Of a stretch of DNA of 64,000 nt, positions 8,086 through 15,675 are shown in pieces. The stretch comes from Lewinellaceae bacterium (lineage in GTDB: Bacteria > Bacteroidota > Bacteroidia > Chitinophagales > Saprospiraceae). The notes beneath the pieces are model-generated. The model was given only the letters and a program-made list of their open reading frames with translations, was not told the origin of the DNA and searched no databases. Positions within the stretch are counted from its first letter, which is position 1. Each line of letters begins with the position of its first letter. The stretch is from positions 10,580 through 74,579 of the forward strand of contig JACJYA010000025.1 of NCBI GenBank assembly GCA_020636315.1, given 5' to 3'. A program made the position numbers and the translations under genes.

Positions 8086-9613
8086 GGGAGGCCTCTTTAA
8101 ATGTTTCCAGGGCTTTTTGACACAACTGAACAATTTCCGCGCGCCCGTTTTCGCTCAGCCCTTCCGGCGAATACAATTCCCTGCGGATATTTTCATCCAG
8201 GTTTTGGGCTGCTTTTCGCACGGCGAGCTCGGCTGCTTTCATCCTATCCAGCGGCACAGGGTCGAACAACTCCTGGCTCAAAGCAAGTAACACGAATATC
8301 TGTTCGGGTACCGGCGCCGGTTCCAGTTCAGGTTGTTTCAGTACGGCGCGGATGCGGCGGCCATGTTCTATGATCTGCCGGCTGCGCTCATCGAGGCGGG
8401 TGCCAAACCGGGCGAAGGACTCCAGTTCTTCAAACTGGGCATAATCCAGTTTGAGGTTGCCGGTAGCGGTGCGGTAAACGGGCAATTGCGCCTTATCGCC
8501 CACCCGGGAAACCGACTTGCCGACATCGATGGCCGGAAGCACGCCCAGCTCGAAAAGGGAAGGAGAGAGGTAGATCTGGCCGTCAGTAATAGAGATCAGG
8601 TTGGTGGGAATGTAGGCGGCGATGTTCTGGGCTTCCGTTTCGACAATGGGCAGGGCAGTGAGCGACCCGCCTCCCTTTTCCTCGCTCAGGTGGGTGGCGC
8701 GCTCCAGCAGCCGGGAGTGGATGTAGAAAATATCGCCGGGAAAGGCCTCCCTTCCGGGAGGGCGGCGCAGCAGCAGGGATATCTCCCGGTAAGCGCGGGC
8801 GTGCTGGGTCAGGTCGTCATAAACGATAAGCACATCCCTTCCGGTTTCCATGAAATACTCGCCGATACTGGTGGCGGCGTAAGGGGCAATGTAATTGTGC
8901 CCGGGAGGGTCATTGCCTTCCGATACCACGACGATGGTGTAGCCCATGGCCCCTTTTTCTTCCAGTTCGGCCACCACCTTGGCCACGGCTGCGGCACGCT
9001 GTCCGATGGCGCAGTAGATGCACAACATATTTTCGCCACGCTGGTTGATGATGGTGTCGATAGCGATGGCTGTTTTGCCGGTCTGCCGGTCGCCCAGGAT
9101 CAACTCCCGCTGCCCCCGCCCTACGGGGATGAGCGCGTCGATGACTTTCACGCCGGATTGCAGCGGTACGTTGACCGGGGCCCGGTCCATGATCGCCGGG
9201 GCACTGCGCTCGATGGGCAGGCGTTGTCGAAAGGCGATGTGGCTCTTTCCGTCCAGCGGGCGCCCCAACGGGTCGATAACCCGGCCGATCAGTTCTTCCC
9301 CTACCGGTACGTCCATGACGCGGCCGGTGCGTTCCACCTCGTCGCCGGCCTGAAGGTGGGCATGGTCGCCCAGCAGAACGACGCCGATCTCCGATTCGTC
9401 AATATTAAAAGCGATGCCATACAACCCTCCCGGGAACCTGAGCAGTTCCTCGCAGCCGGCATTGGGCAGCCCCGCGACCCTTGCAATGCCGTTAAAAACG
9501 GTGGTGATCACTCCTATTTCCTTCAGGCCCAGTTGTGGCCGGAAGGTTTCCCGGGCCCGGCGCATGGCCTCGAAGGTTTCATCGAAGAGGCTGTTTAGGC
9601 TTTCAGGCCTCAT
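8078..9613 (-). CDS. atpA: N-type ATPase alpha subunit
   Basis: Non-catalytic nucleotide-binding subunit of F1, 511 residues. The P-loop is GDRQTGKTAIAID and the alpha signature occurs as PAIDVGKSVSRVG. Its start overlaps the end of atpF by 11 bases and its stop overlaps the atpG start, so b, alpha and gamma are made from one coupled message. The protein begins directly with a coiled segment (ETFEAMRRARETFRPQL) that in F1 alpha binds the peripheral stalk. All expected motifs are present, so I consider it functional. Confidence 0.96.
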   Translation of the reverse strand: MRPESLNSLFDETFEAMRRARETFRPQLGLKEIGVITTVFNGIARVAGLPNAGCEELLRFPGGLYGIAFNIDESEIGVVLLGDHAHLQAGDEVERTGRVMDVPVGEELIGRVIDPLGRPLDGKSHIAFRQRLPIERSAPAIMDRAPVNVPLQSGVKVIDALIPVGRGQRELILGDRQTGKTAIAIDTIINQRGENMLCIYCAIGQRAAAVAKVVAELEEKGAMGYTIVVVSEGNDPPGHNYIAPYAATSIGEYFMETGRDVLIVYDDLTQHARAYREISLLLRRPPGREAFPGDIFYIHSRLLERATHLSEEKGGGSLTALPIVETEAQNIAAYIPTNLISITDGQIYLSPSLFELGVLPAIDVGKSVSRVGDKAQLPVYRTATGNLKLDYAQFEELESFARFGTRLDERSRQIIEHGRRIRAVLKQPELEPAPVPEQIFVLLALSQELFDPVPLDRMKAAELAVRKAAQNLDENIRRELYSPEGLSENGRAEIVQLCQKALETFKEASHE

Positions 9614-10412
9614 GTTTTTCAGTTTTTGGTTCTTTTTCTATCTCTTCCTCCAGAATTTTGGCGATCCGCTTTTCAAGCGTGCTCAGATAGTCCGTAACGG
9701 ACCAGGACATTTTGTATCCGTCGGTGGTGAGCTCGATCCCTCCGGCCGGGCCGAACCGGCCTTTTTCCGATAGTGTTTTGAAGGCCACTTCTGTGCCAGG
9801 AGGCAGCATTTTCTCCAAAGCTGCTTCAATGGCATGCTGTTGTTCGGAGGCCAGGCTGAAACTACTGTTCACCGTAACGCTATGGGCGGAAGCCTGCAGT
9901 GCTGCCGAGAGGTGTTTGCGTTCTTCCTCGGACAGGTTTTCCAGGCGGCGGGCAAAAACAATGGCCATTTGTTTTTCCATAGTGGTGTCAGCCAGGTCAG
10001 CCAGCACTTTTCCCGCCAGGCCGAATACTTCTTCCTGAAAGCGGCGGATGACGTCCCGGCTCAGATTGGCCCGCTCACTTTCCAAAGCCTGGTGAAGGCG
10101 CGTACGCAGGCGCCGGTGATCTTCCCGCGCTGCCTCCATGAGCCGCCTGCGTTCGGATTCGGCCTCCTGCCTGGCCTTTTGAAGCATGCTCTCTTTTTGT
10201 TGTTCAAGGCTGCCGGCCATTTCAGAATACCTGCTTTTCTCTTTCCAGGCTTCATTTTTCTGCGCCTCGGCCTCCTGCATCCTCTTTGCAATGTTCTTTT
10301 CTCTTTCGTCCATAGCCTTCAGGATGGGCTGGTAGAGAAATCGTTTCAGCAGCCATACCAGGATGAGAAAGTTGAGCAGTTGCGCGATGACGGTGAACCA
10401 GTCTATTAACAT
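9603..10412 (-). CDS. atpF: N-type ATPase b subunit with delta-like C-terminus
   Basis: Peripheral stalk. 269 residues, much longer than a plain b subunit (about 160). One membrane helix near the start (LIDWFTVIAQLLNFLILVWL) leads into a long charged coiled coil to about residue 165. After this comes a globular part with VTVNSSFSLASEQQHAIEAA and GRFGPAGGIEL near the end, which resembles the C-terminal domain of the delta (OSCP) subunit. The operon has no separate atpH, so this gene probably supplies both functions, a known trait of N-ATPases. The fusion reading is by pattern, not by a profile search. Confidence 0.9.
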   Translation of the reverse strand: MLIDWFTVIAQLLNFLILVWLLKRFLYQPILKAMDEREKNIAKRMQEAEAQKNEAWKEKSRYSEMAGSLEQQKESMLQKARQEAESERRRLMEAAREDHRRLRTRLHQALESERANLSRDVIRRFQEEVFGLAGKVLADLADTTMEKQMAIVFARRLENLSEEERKHLSAALQASAHSVTVNSSFSLASEQQHAIEAALEKMLPPGTEVAFKTLSEKGRFGPAGGIELTTDGYKMSWSVTDYLSTLEKRIAKILEEEIEKEPKTEKHEA

Positions 10413-10423
10413 CTCTCAGGGCT

Positions 10424-10693
10424 TTACTGTGCAGATATCAGATTCCAGAACGGGTTGGCAAAGATCAGGATCATTGAGATCACGAAACAATATATCGCAA
10501 TGGACTCGATCATGGCAAGCCCCACGAACAATGTCCTCGAAATGGTCGAAGAGGCGTCAGGCTGCTGGGCCAGCGAACTCATGGCGTTGGCAATAGCGCG
10601 CCCTTCCGCCAGGGCCGGGCCAATGCAGCCGAGGCTGGTCGTTATGCCGGCAGTGATGATGGAGGCGATGGCAACAATGGTTATTTTATCCAT
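10424..10693 (-). CDS. atpE: N-type ATPase c subunit
   Basis: Rotor ring subunit, 89 residues, two membrane helices joined by the polar loop AQQPDASS. The ion site shows Glu30 in helix 1 (PALAEGRA) and Glu63-Ser64 with Tyr68 in helix 2 (GLAMIESIAIY). Glu, Ser and the Tyr five residues on match the Ilyobacter-type sodium site, but the helix 1 Gln is Glu here, giving the two-carboxylate site typical of N-ATPases; whether H+ or Na+ is moved is therefore open. Start taken at ATG 10693 (MDKITIV); the frame from 10729 would add an unlikely polar tail. The upstream 147 bp spacer is full of repeats. Confidence 0.95.
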   Translation of the reverse strand: MDKITIVAIASIITAGITTSLGCIGPALAEGRAIANAMSSLAQQPDASSTISRTLFVGLAMIESIAIYCFVISMILIFANPFWNLISAQ

Positions 10694-10740
10694 GGTGGTT
10701 ATTTTTGATGTTTGATATGCCGATCTCAAATTTTAGCCGG

Positions 10741-10790
10741 ACTTCGGCGTGAGACTTCGGCGTGAGCTCAGTCGAACGCTCAGTCGAACG
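10741..10790. repeat. Two adjacent perfect doublets (13 bp and 12 bp)
   Basis: Plus strand: ACTTCGGCGTGAG occurs twice (10741-10753, 10754-10766), immediately followed by CTCAGTCGAACG twice (10767-10778, 10779-10790). The two halves joined resemble the short GTCGAAC/TTCGGCGTGAG intergenic sequence common in Bacteroidota, with each half duplicated. It lies inside the N-ATPase operon between atpB and atpE. Confidence 0.7.
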
Positions 10791-10808
10791 CGCGCAGAGA
10801 CAGCCGAA

Positions 10809-10843
10809 AATCTCAAATCCCTAATCTCAAATCCCCAATCTCA
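10809..10843 (-). repeat. Stop-anchored heptamer array after atpB
   Basis: Minus strand: five heptamers in strict register, TGAGATT and GGGGATT alternating with variants, the first containing the TGA stop of atpB (10841-10843). Equivalent to a 14-bp unit repeated two and a half times. Confidence 0.7.
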
Positions 10844-11512
10844 ATGCCTGCCTGCCTGGGTGGCGGCGGCGATAAAGACCGTTGCCAGAATGCCGAAAAT
10901 ATAGGCCTGTACCATTCCGACCAGCAAGCCCAGCAGGATCATCAGTACCGGAAAAATGAAGGGCGAGATTACCAGTAGTATGCTCAGGATCATTGCCCCG
11001 CTCATCATATTTCCGAATAAGCGGATGGCCAAAGCGAGTGTTCTTGTTATTTCGCTGATGATGTTAAAGGGCAGCATGATGAAGTTGGGTTCCAGATAGG
11101 ATTTCAGGTATCCACGCACTCCTTTCTCCTCAATGCCGAAAAGCGGAACGGCGAGAAAAACGCTTATGGCCAGCGCCGCCGTTGTAGAAAGAGAACCGGT
11201 CGGCGGTTCATAGCCGGGAATAATGGTGCAAATAGCAGCAAAAGCGATGAACAGGAAAATAGTGCCGATGAAACTGATGTACTTTTCCGGCTTCTGTATC
11301 CCGATCTCTTTGATCTGCTGGTTGATGCCGGAGACGATGGCTTCCAGCATGTTCTGCCAGCGCGAGATGTGTACATCCCGGCTCAGGTTGCGGGTAATGA
11401 GCCTTGCACCGGTTACCATCACCAGCATCAGTACCCAGGTGATGACAATGGTGGCGTTGAGTTTGAAGAAGCCATGTTCCCAGAAAATGATATCGTCGGT
11501 AGTTAAGCTCAT
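10841..11512 (-). CDS. atpB: N-type ATPase a subunit
   Basis: Membrane stator that carries the two ion half-channels. 223 residues with five to six hydrophobic helices. The essential arginine facing the c ring is Arg164 in TLALAIRLFGNMMSG; the following helices (VQAYIFGILATVFIAAA) also match the family. Short for an a subunit, as is usual in N-ATPases. Its stop opens a heptamer repeat array, and atpE follows after a 147 bp gap that is unusually large for this operon. Confidence 0.95.
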   Translation of the reverse strand: MSLTTDDIIFWEHGFFKLNATIVITWVLMLVMVTGARLITRNLSRDVHISRWQNMLEAIVSGINQQIKEIGIQKPEKYISFIGTIFLFIAFAAICTIIPGYEPPTGSLSTTAALAISVFLAVPLFGIEEKGVRGYLKSYLEPNFIMLPFNIISEITRTLALAIRLFGNMMSGAMILSILLVISPFIFPVLMILLGLLVGMVQAYIFGILATVFIAAATQAGRH

Positions 11513-11650
11513 ATCATTATCTCTTTTGGAAAAGCCGGAAGTGGGAAATTCGAAATGCGAATTGTCAGGCCAGGGCTGCTTTTAATTTTCTGTTTCCGCC
11601 TTCCGGTTCCCCACTTCCTCTCGCCATACCTGAAAAATAACGTTGTTTCA

Positions 11651-11974
11651 CTAATTCTGTATCGTAGGCCAGGTGGCTTCCGCCTCAGCCCTGCCTTTGT
11701 CCGGAAGCGGCGGAGCGAGCCGCACTAAAGCAACACGAATGAGAACAAACCCCGCCAGGCAGGCCAGAAGTGTTTTCCAGGTGCCGCCGGCCACAAAATA
11801 GAAGCCGGCAATTACAATAGCGCTTCGCAGCAAAAGGCTGCCCACGAACAGCAGTGCCGGCCGCCGGGATACCAGCCCTCTCCGGATGGTCCACCAAAGG
11901 CCGCCAAAGAATACTGCTCCCAGAGCGGCGCCGGCCACTAAAGACAATACCAGGGTAAGGAGTTCATTCGTCAT
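11651..11974 (-). CDS. atpR: N-ATPase accessory membrane protein AtpR
   Basis: 107 residues, three hydrophobic helices with buried polar and charged residues (RRGLVSRRPALLFVGSLLLR). Position and profile match AtpR of N-ATPase operons (TIGR03165-type), thought to interact with the c subunit during ring assembly. The ATG at 11974 lies inside the end of atpQ (ATGACGAATGA), an overlap of 11 bases, so I prefer it over the longer frame from 12031. Confidence 0.85.
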   Translation of the reverse strand: MTNELLTLVLSLVAGAALGAVFFGGLWWTIRRGLVSRRPALLFVGSLLLRSAIVIAGFYFVAGGTWKTLLACLAGFVLIRVALVRLAPPLPDKGRAEAEATWPTIQN

Positions 11975-12293
11975 TTTCTTCCAGTTCTTTCTGTATTTCC
12001 TGCCGTTCTTTATCGATCCAGAACCAGGCATTGAGGCACCCGGCGGCTACTCCCGTGATCAGCAGGGTCAGGGTCCAGGAGAAGCGTTGGGGATAATGGG
12101 CGTCCATCCAGATACCCAGGGCGGCTCCCAGCAGAGTGGGAATCGCAATAGACCACCCAACGAGGCCAAACATGCCGATCCCGAACCAGACGCTGCGCCT
12201 GCCCTTGCGGCGGGCTTTCAGTTTCCTGTCCTCCTGTGCGCCAACCTCCCGGCCCAGCTTCGAAGTATCCTTTTTTTCTTCCGTTCCCATCAT
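11964..12293 (-). CDS. atpQ: N-ATPase accessory membrane protein AtpQ (AtpI/Z-like)
   Basis: 109 residues: a charged cytosolic start followed by two helices, FGLVGWSIAIPTLLGAALG with IWMDAHYP and then LLITGVAAGCLNAWFWI, the AtpI/AtpZ (F0F1-ATPase gene 1) pattern. In N-type operons this protein is AtpQ and is suggested to help ring assembly or Mg2+ supply. Starts with two adjacent ATGs; the second is equally possible. Coupled by overlap to atpR. Confidence 0.85.
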   Translation of the reverse strand: MMGTEEKKDTSKLGREVGAQEDRKLKARRKGRRSVWFGIGMFGLVGWSIAIPTLLGAALGIWMDAHYPQRFSWTLTLLITGVAAGCLNAWFWIDKERQEIQKELEENDE

Positions 12294-12335
12294 TTCAATA
12301 TGTGCCTGTTTACGCTTGATTTACAATGCCATTTA

Positions 12336-12743
12336 TCATTCCTGCCTGTTAAACTTTACCAGCCGGCGGATGAAATCGCTTTCGAGTTTGGCCAGGGTGG
12401 TTCTTAGTGTTTTCTCCTGTTCGTTCAGCCGGAGGAATTCTTCTTCTACCGCTTCTTTGAGTTGTCCGAGCTCTGCTCCTCCGATGGCGTGGCGTACTGA
12501 AATCAGAACTTCCTTCCCGGCCTTGGCCAGCACCCCTTCATCGACGGCCAGGAAAGTTTCTCCTCCTGTTGCTGTTTCGTAATACAAAACACCTGGCGCC
12601 AGTGCTGCGGTGCAGTCGAGCCGTTGTGGCAACAGGCCATAGGAACCCTGGGTAGTTTCCACCACGATCCGCTTCACATCGTCCACTTCGGCAAAAACGG
12701 AGAAAGGAAGCAGAATTTTGAGGCGCATCAGTTCGGGGTTCAT
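12336..12743 (-). CDS. atpC: N-type ATPase epsilon subunit
   Basis: Rotor subunit of F1. 135 residues; MRLKILLPFSVFAEVDDVKR opens the beta-sandwich domain and GSYGLLPQRLDCTAALAPG is the conserved loop; the C-terminal helices follow (LGQLKEAVEEEFLRLNEQE). The family usually begins at M(R/N)LKILLP, so the ATG at 12728 is a serious alternative to 12743. Lies 7 bp behind atpD. Confidence 0.92.
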   Translation of the reverse strand: MNPELMRLKILLPFSVFAEVDDVKRIVVETTQGSYGLLPQRLDCTAALAPGVLYYETATGGETFLAVDEGVLAKAGKEVLISVRHAIGGAELGQLKEAVEEEFLRLNEQEKTLRTTLAKLESDFIRRLVKFNRQE

Positions 12744-12750
12744 GTTTTTA

Positions 12751-14163
12751 TCATTTTTTCACCTCTTTAATGTTCCCGATCATATAAAAGGCTCGTTCCG
12801 GGTAATCCCTGAACTCATCCTGGAGGATGCGTTCACAACCGTCGAGGGCATCTTCCAGGCTGACCAATTTCCCTTTCATGCCGCTGAACTGTTCAGTGGT
12901 GAAGAAAGGTTGGGTCAGGAAACGTTCCAGTTGCCGGGCCCGATAAACCACCTTCCGGTCCTCGACGGAGAGCTGTTCCAGGCCTAGCATGGCGATGATG
13001 TCTTTCAACTCCTCGTATTGCGCCAGCGTTCTGCGGATCTCCTGGGCGATGTTGTAATGCCGTTCGCCGACGATTCCCGGGCCCGCCATTTTGGAATTGG
13101 ACTGCAGCGGGTCGATGGCGGGGAACAGCCCTTCACTGGCCCTTTTGCGGGACAGCACAATGGAGGCGGAAAGATGAGAGAAGGTGTGCACTGCCGCCGG
13201 GTCTGTCAGGTCATCCGCCGGTACATAGACGGCCTGTATGGAGGTGATGGCGCCGGTATCGGTATTCGAAATGCGCTCTTCCAGTTGTGCCAGCTCGGTG
13301 CCCATGGTGGGCTGATAACCCAGGCGGGAAGGCATCTGCCCCATCAGCCCGGAAACTTCCATGCCGGCCTGTATGAAGCGGAAAATGTTGTCGATGAGCA
13401 GCAGTACGTCGCGTTGCTCGTCGTCGCGGAAATACTCGGCCATGGTCAGGGCGGTGTGGCCAACGCGAAAACGGCTGCCCGGCGGTTCGTTCATCTGGCC
13501 GAAGATCATGGCCATATCCGGCAGGACGCCCGCTGCTTTCATGCCGCTGTACAACTCTTCTCCTTCGCGGCAGCGCTCGCCGATCCCGCAGAAGATGCTC
13601 ACTCCCTGGTGGCGCCCCACCATATTGTGGATCATTTCGGTAAGCAGCACGGTTTTGCCCACCCCTGCGCCGCCGAACAAGCCTGCCTTGCCTCCGCGTT
13701 CCAGCGGCACCAGCACATCAATGAGCTTGATGCCGGTTTCAAATACTTCGGATTTTGTCGATCGCCTTCCAAGAGGCGGCGGCGGCTGGTGAACCGAGCG
13801 CCATTCCACCTCCTCCGGCGGGAGAATGTGGTCGATGGGCTGGCCAAAAACGTTGAACATGCGGGAAAGGATGGCTTTTCCCACCGGTACTTTGAGTGGC
13901 GCCCCGGTATCCACTACGGGCATGCCGCGGGCAAGGCCCTGGGTGGGTGTCAGGGCAATGCCCCGGACGCAGTAACGGTTGAGTTGTGACTGTACCTCGA
14001 TGACGGCCTGCTTTTCGCTTCCCGCCTTCAGTATGGTGTAAATGGAAGGCAGCTGATCTTCGAACCGGATGTCAATAATACTACCCCGAACGGAGAGGAT
14101 CTTTCCGCTGTTCTCTACCCCTGAGGGTATCTCCCCGGCCATTGTGGTACTTGGTTTGGCCAT
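12751..14163 (-). CDS. atpD: N-type ATPase beta subunit
   Basis: Catalytic F1 subunit, 470 residues. P-loop GGAGVGKTVLLTEMIHN, catalytic Glu in GIGERCREGEELY, and the PSRLGYQPTMGTELAQLEER signature are intact. First gene of the operon atpDCQRBEFAG; this order, the AtpQ and AtpR genes and the lack of atpH identify the N-type family (Dibrova and co-workers), which normally coexists with a standard F-ATPase elsewhere in the genome. The promoter should be in 14164-14247; I see no clear TAnnTTTG box there. Confidence 0.96.
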   Translation of the reverse strand: MAKPSTTMAGEIPSGVENSGKILSVRGSIIDIRFEDQLPSIYTILKAGSEKQAVIEVQSQLNRYCVRGIALTPTQGLARGMPVVDTGAPLKVPVGKAILSRMFNVFGQPIDHILPPEEVEWRSVHQPPPPLGRRSTKSEVFETGIKLIDVLVPLERGGKAGLFGGAGVGKTVLLTEMIHNMVGRHQGVSIFCGIGERCREGEELYSGMKAAGVLPDMAMIFGQMNEPPGSRFRVGHTALTMAEYFRDDEQRDVLLLIDNIFRFIQAGMEVSGLMGQMPSRLGYQPTMGTELAQLEERISNTDTGAITSIQAVYVPADDLTDPAAVHTFSHLSASIVLSRKRASEGLFPAIDPLQSNSKMAGPGIVGERHYNIAQEIRRTLAQYEELKDIIAMLGLEQLSVEDRKVVYRARQLERFLTQPFFTTEQFSGMKGKLVSLEDALDGCERILQDEFRDYPERAFYMIGNIKEVKK

Positions 14164-14247
14164 GGTTGAAGGTATTTGGTTCGGGCTGAGCGACTATAAT
14201 AAAAACAAGGTACGCCTAAGACATAGTTGCATGAAGGTGCGGGAAAT

Positions 14248-15564
14248 TCATATCAGCAGCAGTATCACAAAACTGGCTGCGATCACCGCCCCGAACCCCA
14301 GCCATAGAAACTGCCGGATGGCCTTCCTGCCCATAAAGGCGCCATAAACCGCTTTCAGAAAATTATTGCTGATGGTGGCCTGTATGGTTGCCATTACGGC
14401 CAGGTGTTCCGGAATGGCCTGCTTGCCCTGGAAGAGGTTGAGCAGGAACGGGTCGATGTCCGTCACTCCGACGATGAAGGACAAGACACTTACCCCGCTG
14501 CTGCCGTAGAACTTCAGCACGTAATGGGTCAGAGCGGCAAAGAATACGAAAAGTAGGGCAAACAGAAGGGCGGTGCGGAATTCGAGCGGGTTGGGCTGGC
14601 TTTCAGTGGGTTGCCTGTCCTCTCTGCCCTCCTTGCTGCTGTTCTGAAAATAAAGATAGGCCGAAGCGGCAGCAGATATCAGGGATAATACCAGAAACGG
14701 CAACAGCAGTTTTCTGCCCAGAGCGGCGTTGAACAGAAAGGCCAGCGCGAGGATGCGGAGGAACATCATAGCGGTGGCGATCAGAATAGCCGCGGCCGTG
14801 AGCGCCGGCGGATAATCAGCCGTTTTGGTCTTCCCTGCCAGAGAGAAAGTTGTGGCCGTACTGCTGTACAGGCCGCCAAGTACTCCTGTGAGGAAAAGGC
14901 CGGCTTCGGGGAAAACGAATTTTTTCAACAGATAACTGGCGTAGGAAATAGCCGAGACCGCCACCACCGCCAGCCAGAACCTGTAAGGAGTAAGGTCCAG
15001 CCCGGGGATGACCTGTTCCCGCGGGGTCAGCGGCAGGATCACTCCGGCAATAGCAATGAACTTGGCGAGGGTGATGAACTCATTTTTATCAAATTTTTCG
15101 GAAAAGGCGATCAGGCCTTCCTTGATCTCCGTGAGGATCAGGACAGTGATCAGAATGAGCAAAACCAACCACGGTGGCTGAGTGTAGATCAGCGGCGCCA
15201 GGCAGTAAGTAATAAGGGCGATCAGAACCGAAGTCATTCCAAATTGCTCTTCTTTCAGGATCTTGCCGGCATAGGCTATAGCGAGAAGCAGGCACAAAAC
15301 CAGCCCTCCCGCCCCGAAAAACAACAGGTGCTCCTTGTCGAAATGATACAATACAAACCCCAGGATTCCGATGAGCGCAAAGGTGCGGTCGGTGCCAAAA
15401 AGATACCTCAGCTTTTCCTGTTCATGGTGGCGACGCTGTTCCAGCCCGATGAGCAACGCAAACAACGTTGTGAGCAGGAAGTTGAGGAAGTCCTGAGGTA
15501 AGTTGTCCAGCGGGTTCACGCTACGAGAGTAATGGTTGAATAATGGATGAAGGGTGGTGGGCAT
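14248..15564 (-). CDS. MgtC/SapB-DUF4010 membrane protein
   Basis: 438 residues, about 12 membrane helices. The N-terminal part (FLNFLLTTLFALLIGLEQRR and the following RTFALIGILG) is an MgtC/SapB domain, and the C-terminal part, ending in GVTDIDPFLLNLFQGK and a further pair of helices, is DUF4010. Members are annotated as magnesium/cation-related membrane proteins, but transport has not been firmly shown. It sits next to the N-ATPase operon on the same strand, 84 bp upstream of atpD in position but downstream in neither transcript sense; it may be read through into atpD. Start at ATG 15564. Confidence 0.8.
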   Translation of the reverse strand: MPTTLHPLFNHYSRSVNPLDNLPQDFLNFLLTTLFALLIGLEQRRHHEQEKLRYLFGTDRTFALIGILGFVLYHFDKEHLLFFGAGGLVLCLLLAIAYAGKILKEEQFGMTSVLIALITYCLAPLIYTQPPWLVLLILITVLILTEIKEGLIAFSEKFDKNEFITLAKFIAIAGVILPLTPREQVIPGLDLTPYRFWLAVVAVSAISYASYLLKKFVFPEAGLFLTGVLGGLYSSTATTFSLAGKTKTADYPPALTAAAILIATAMMFLRILALAFLFNAALGRKLLLPFLVLSLISAAASAYLYFQNSSKEGREDRQPTESQPNPLEFRTALLFALLFVFFAALTHYVLKFYGSSGVSVLSFIVGVTDIDPFLLNLFQGKQAIPEHLAVMATIQATISNNFLKAVYGAFMGRKAIRQFLWLGFGAVIAASFVILLLI

Positions 15565-15675
15565 TATGCCTACCCCTCAAGTTATAAATAAGAACAGATA
15601 AATTGCAAAAGTCACTATGGAAGAGCGTGGGTTTTTATATTCTTTCCGGAGTTTGGAGTGGTTTTTCCGGGATGA

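Noticed and set aside
8333..9598. 421-codon plus-strand ORF
   Set aside because: Mirror of atpA; high-GC third positions make long antisense frames. atpA has all family motifs.
11164..11376. Arginine/serine-rich ORFs inside ATPase genes
   Set aside because: Out-of-frame readings of atpB and similar genes; typical GC-rich shadows.
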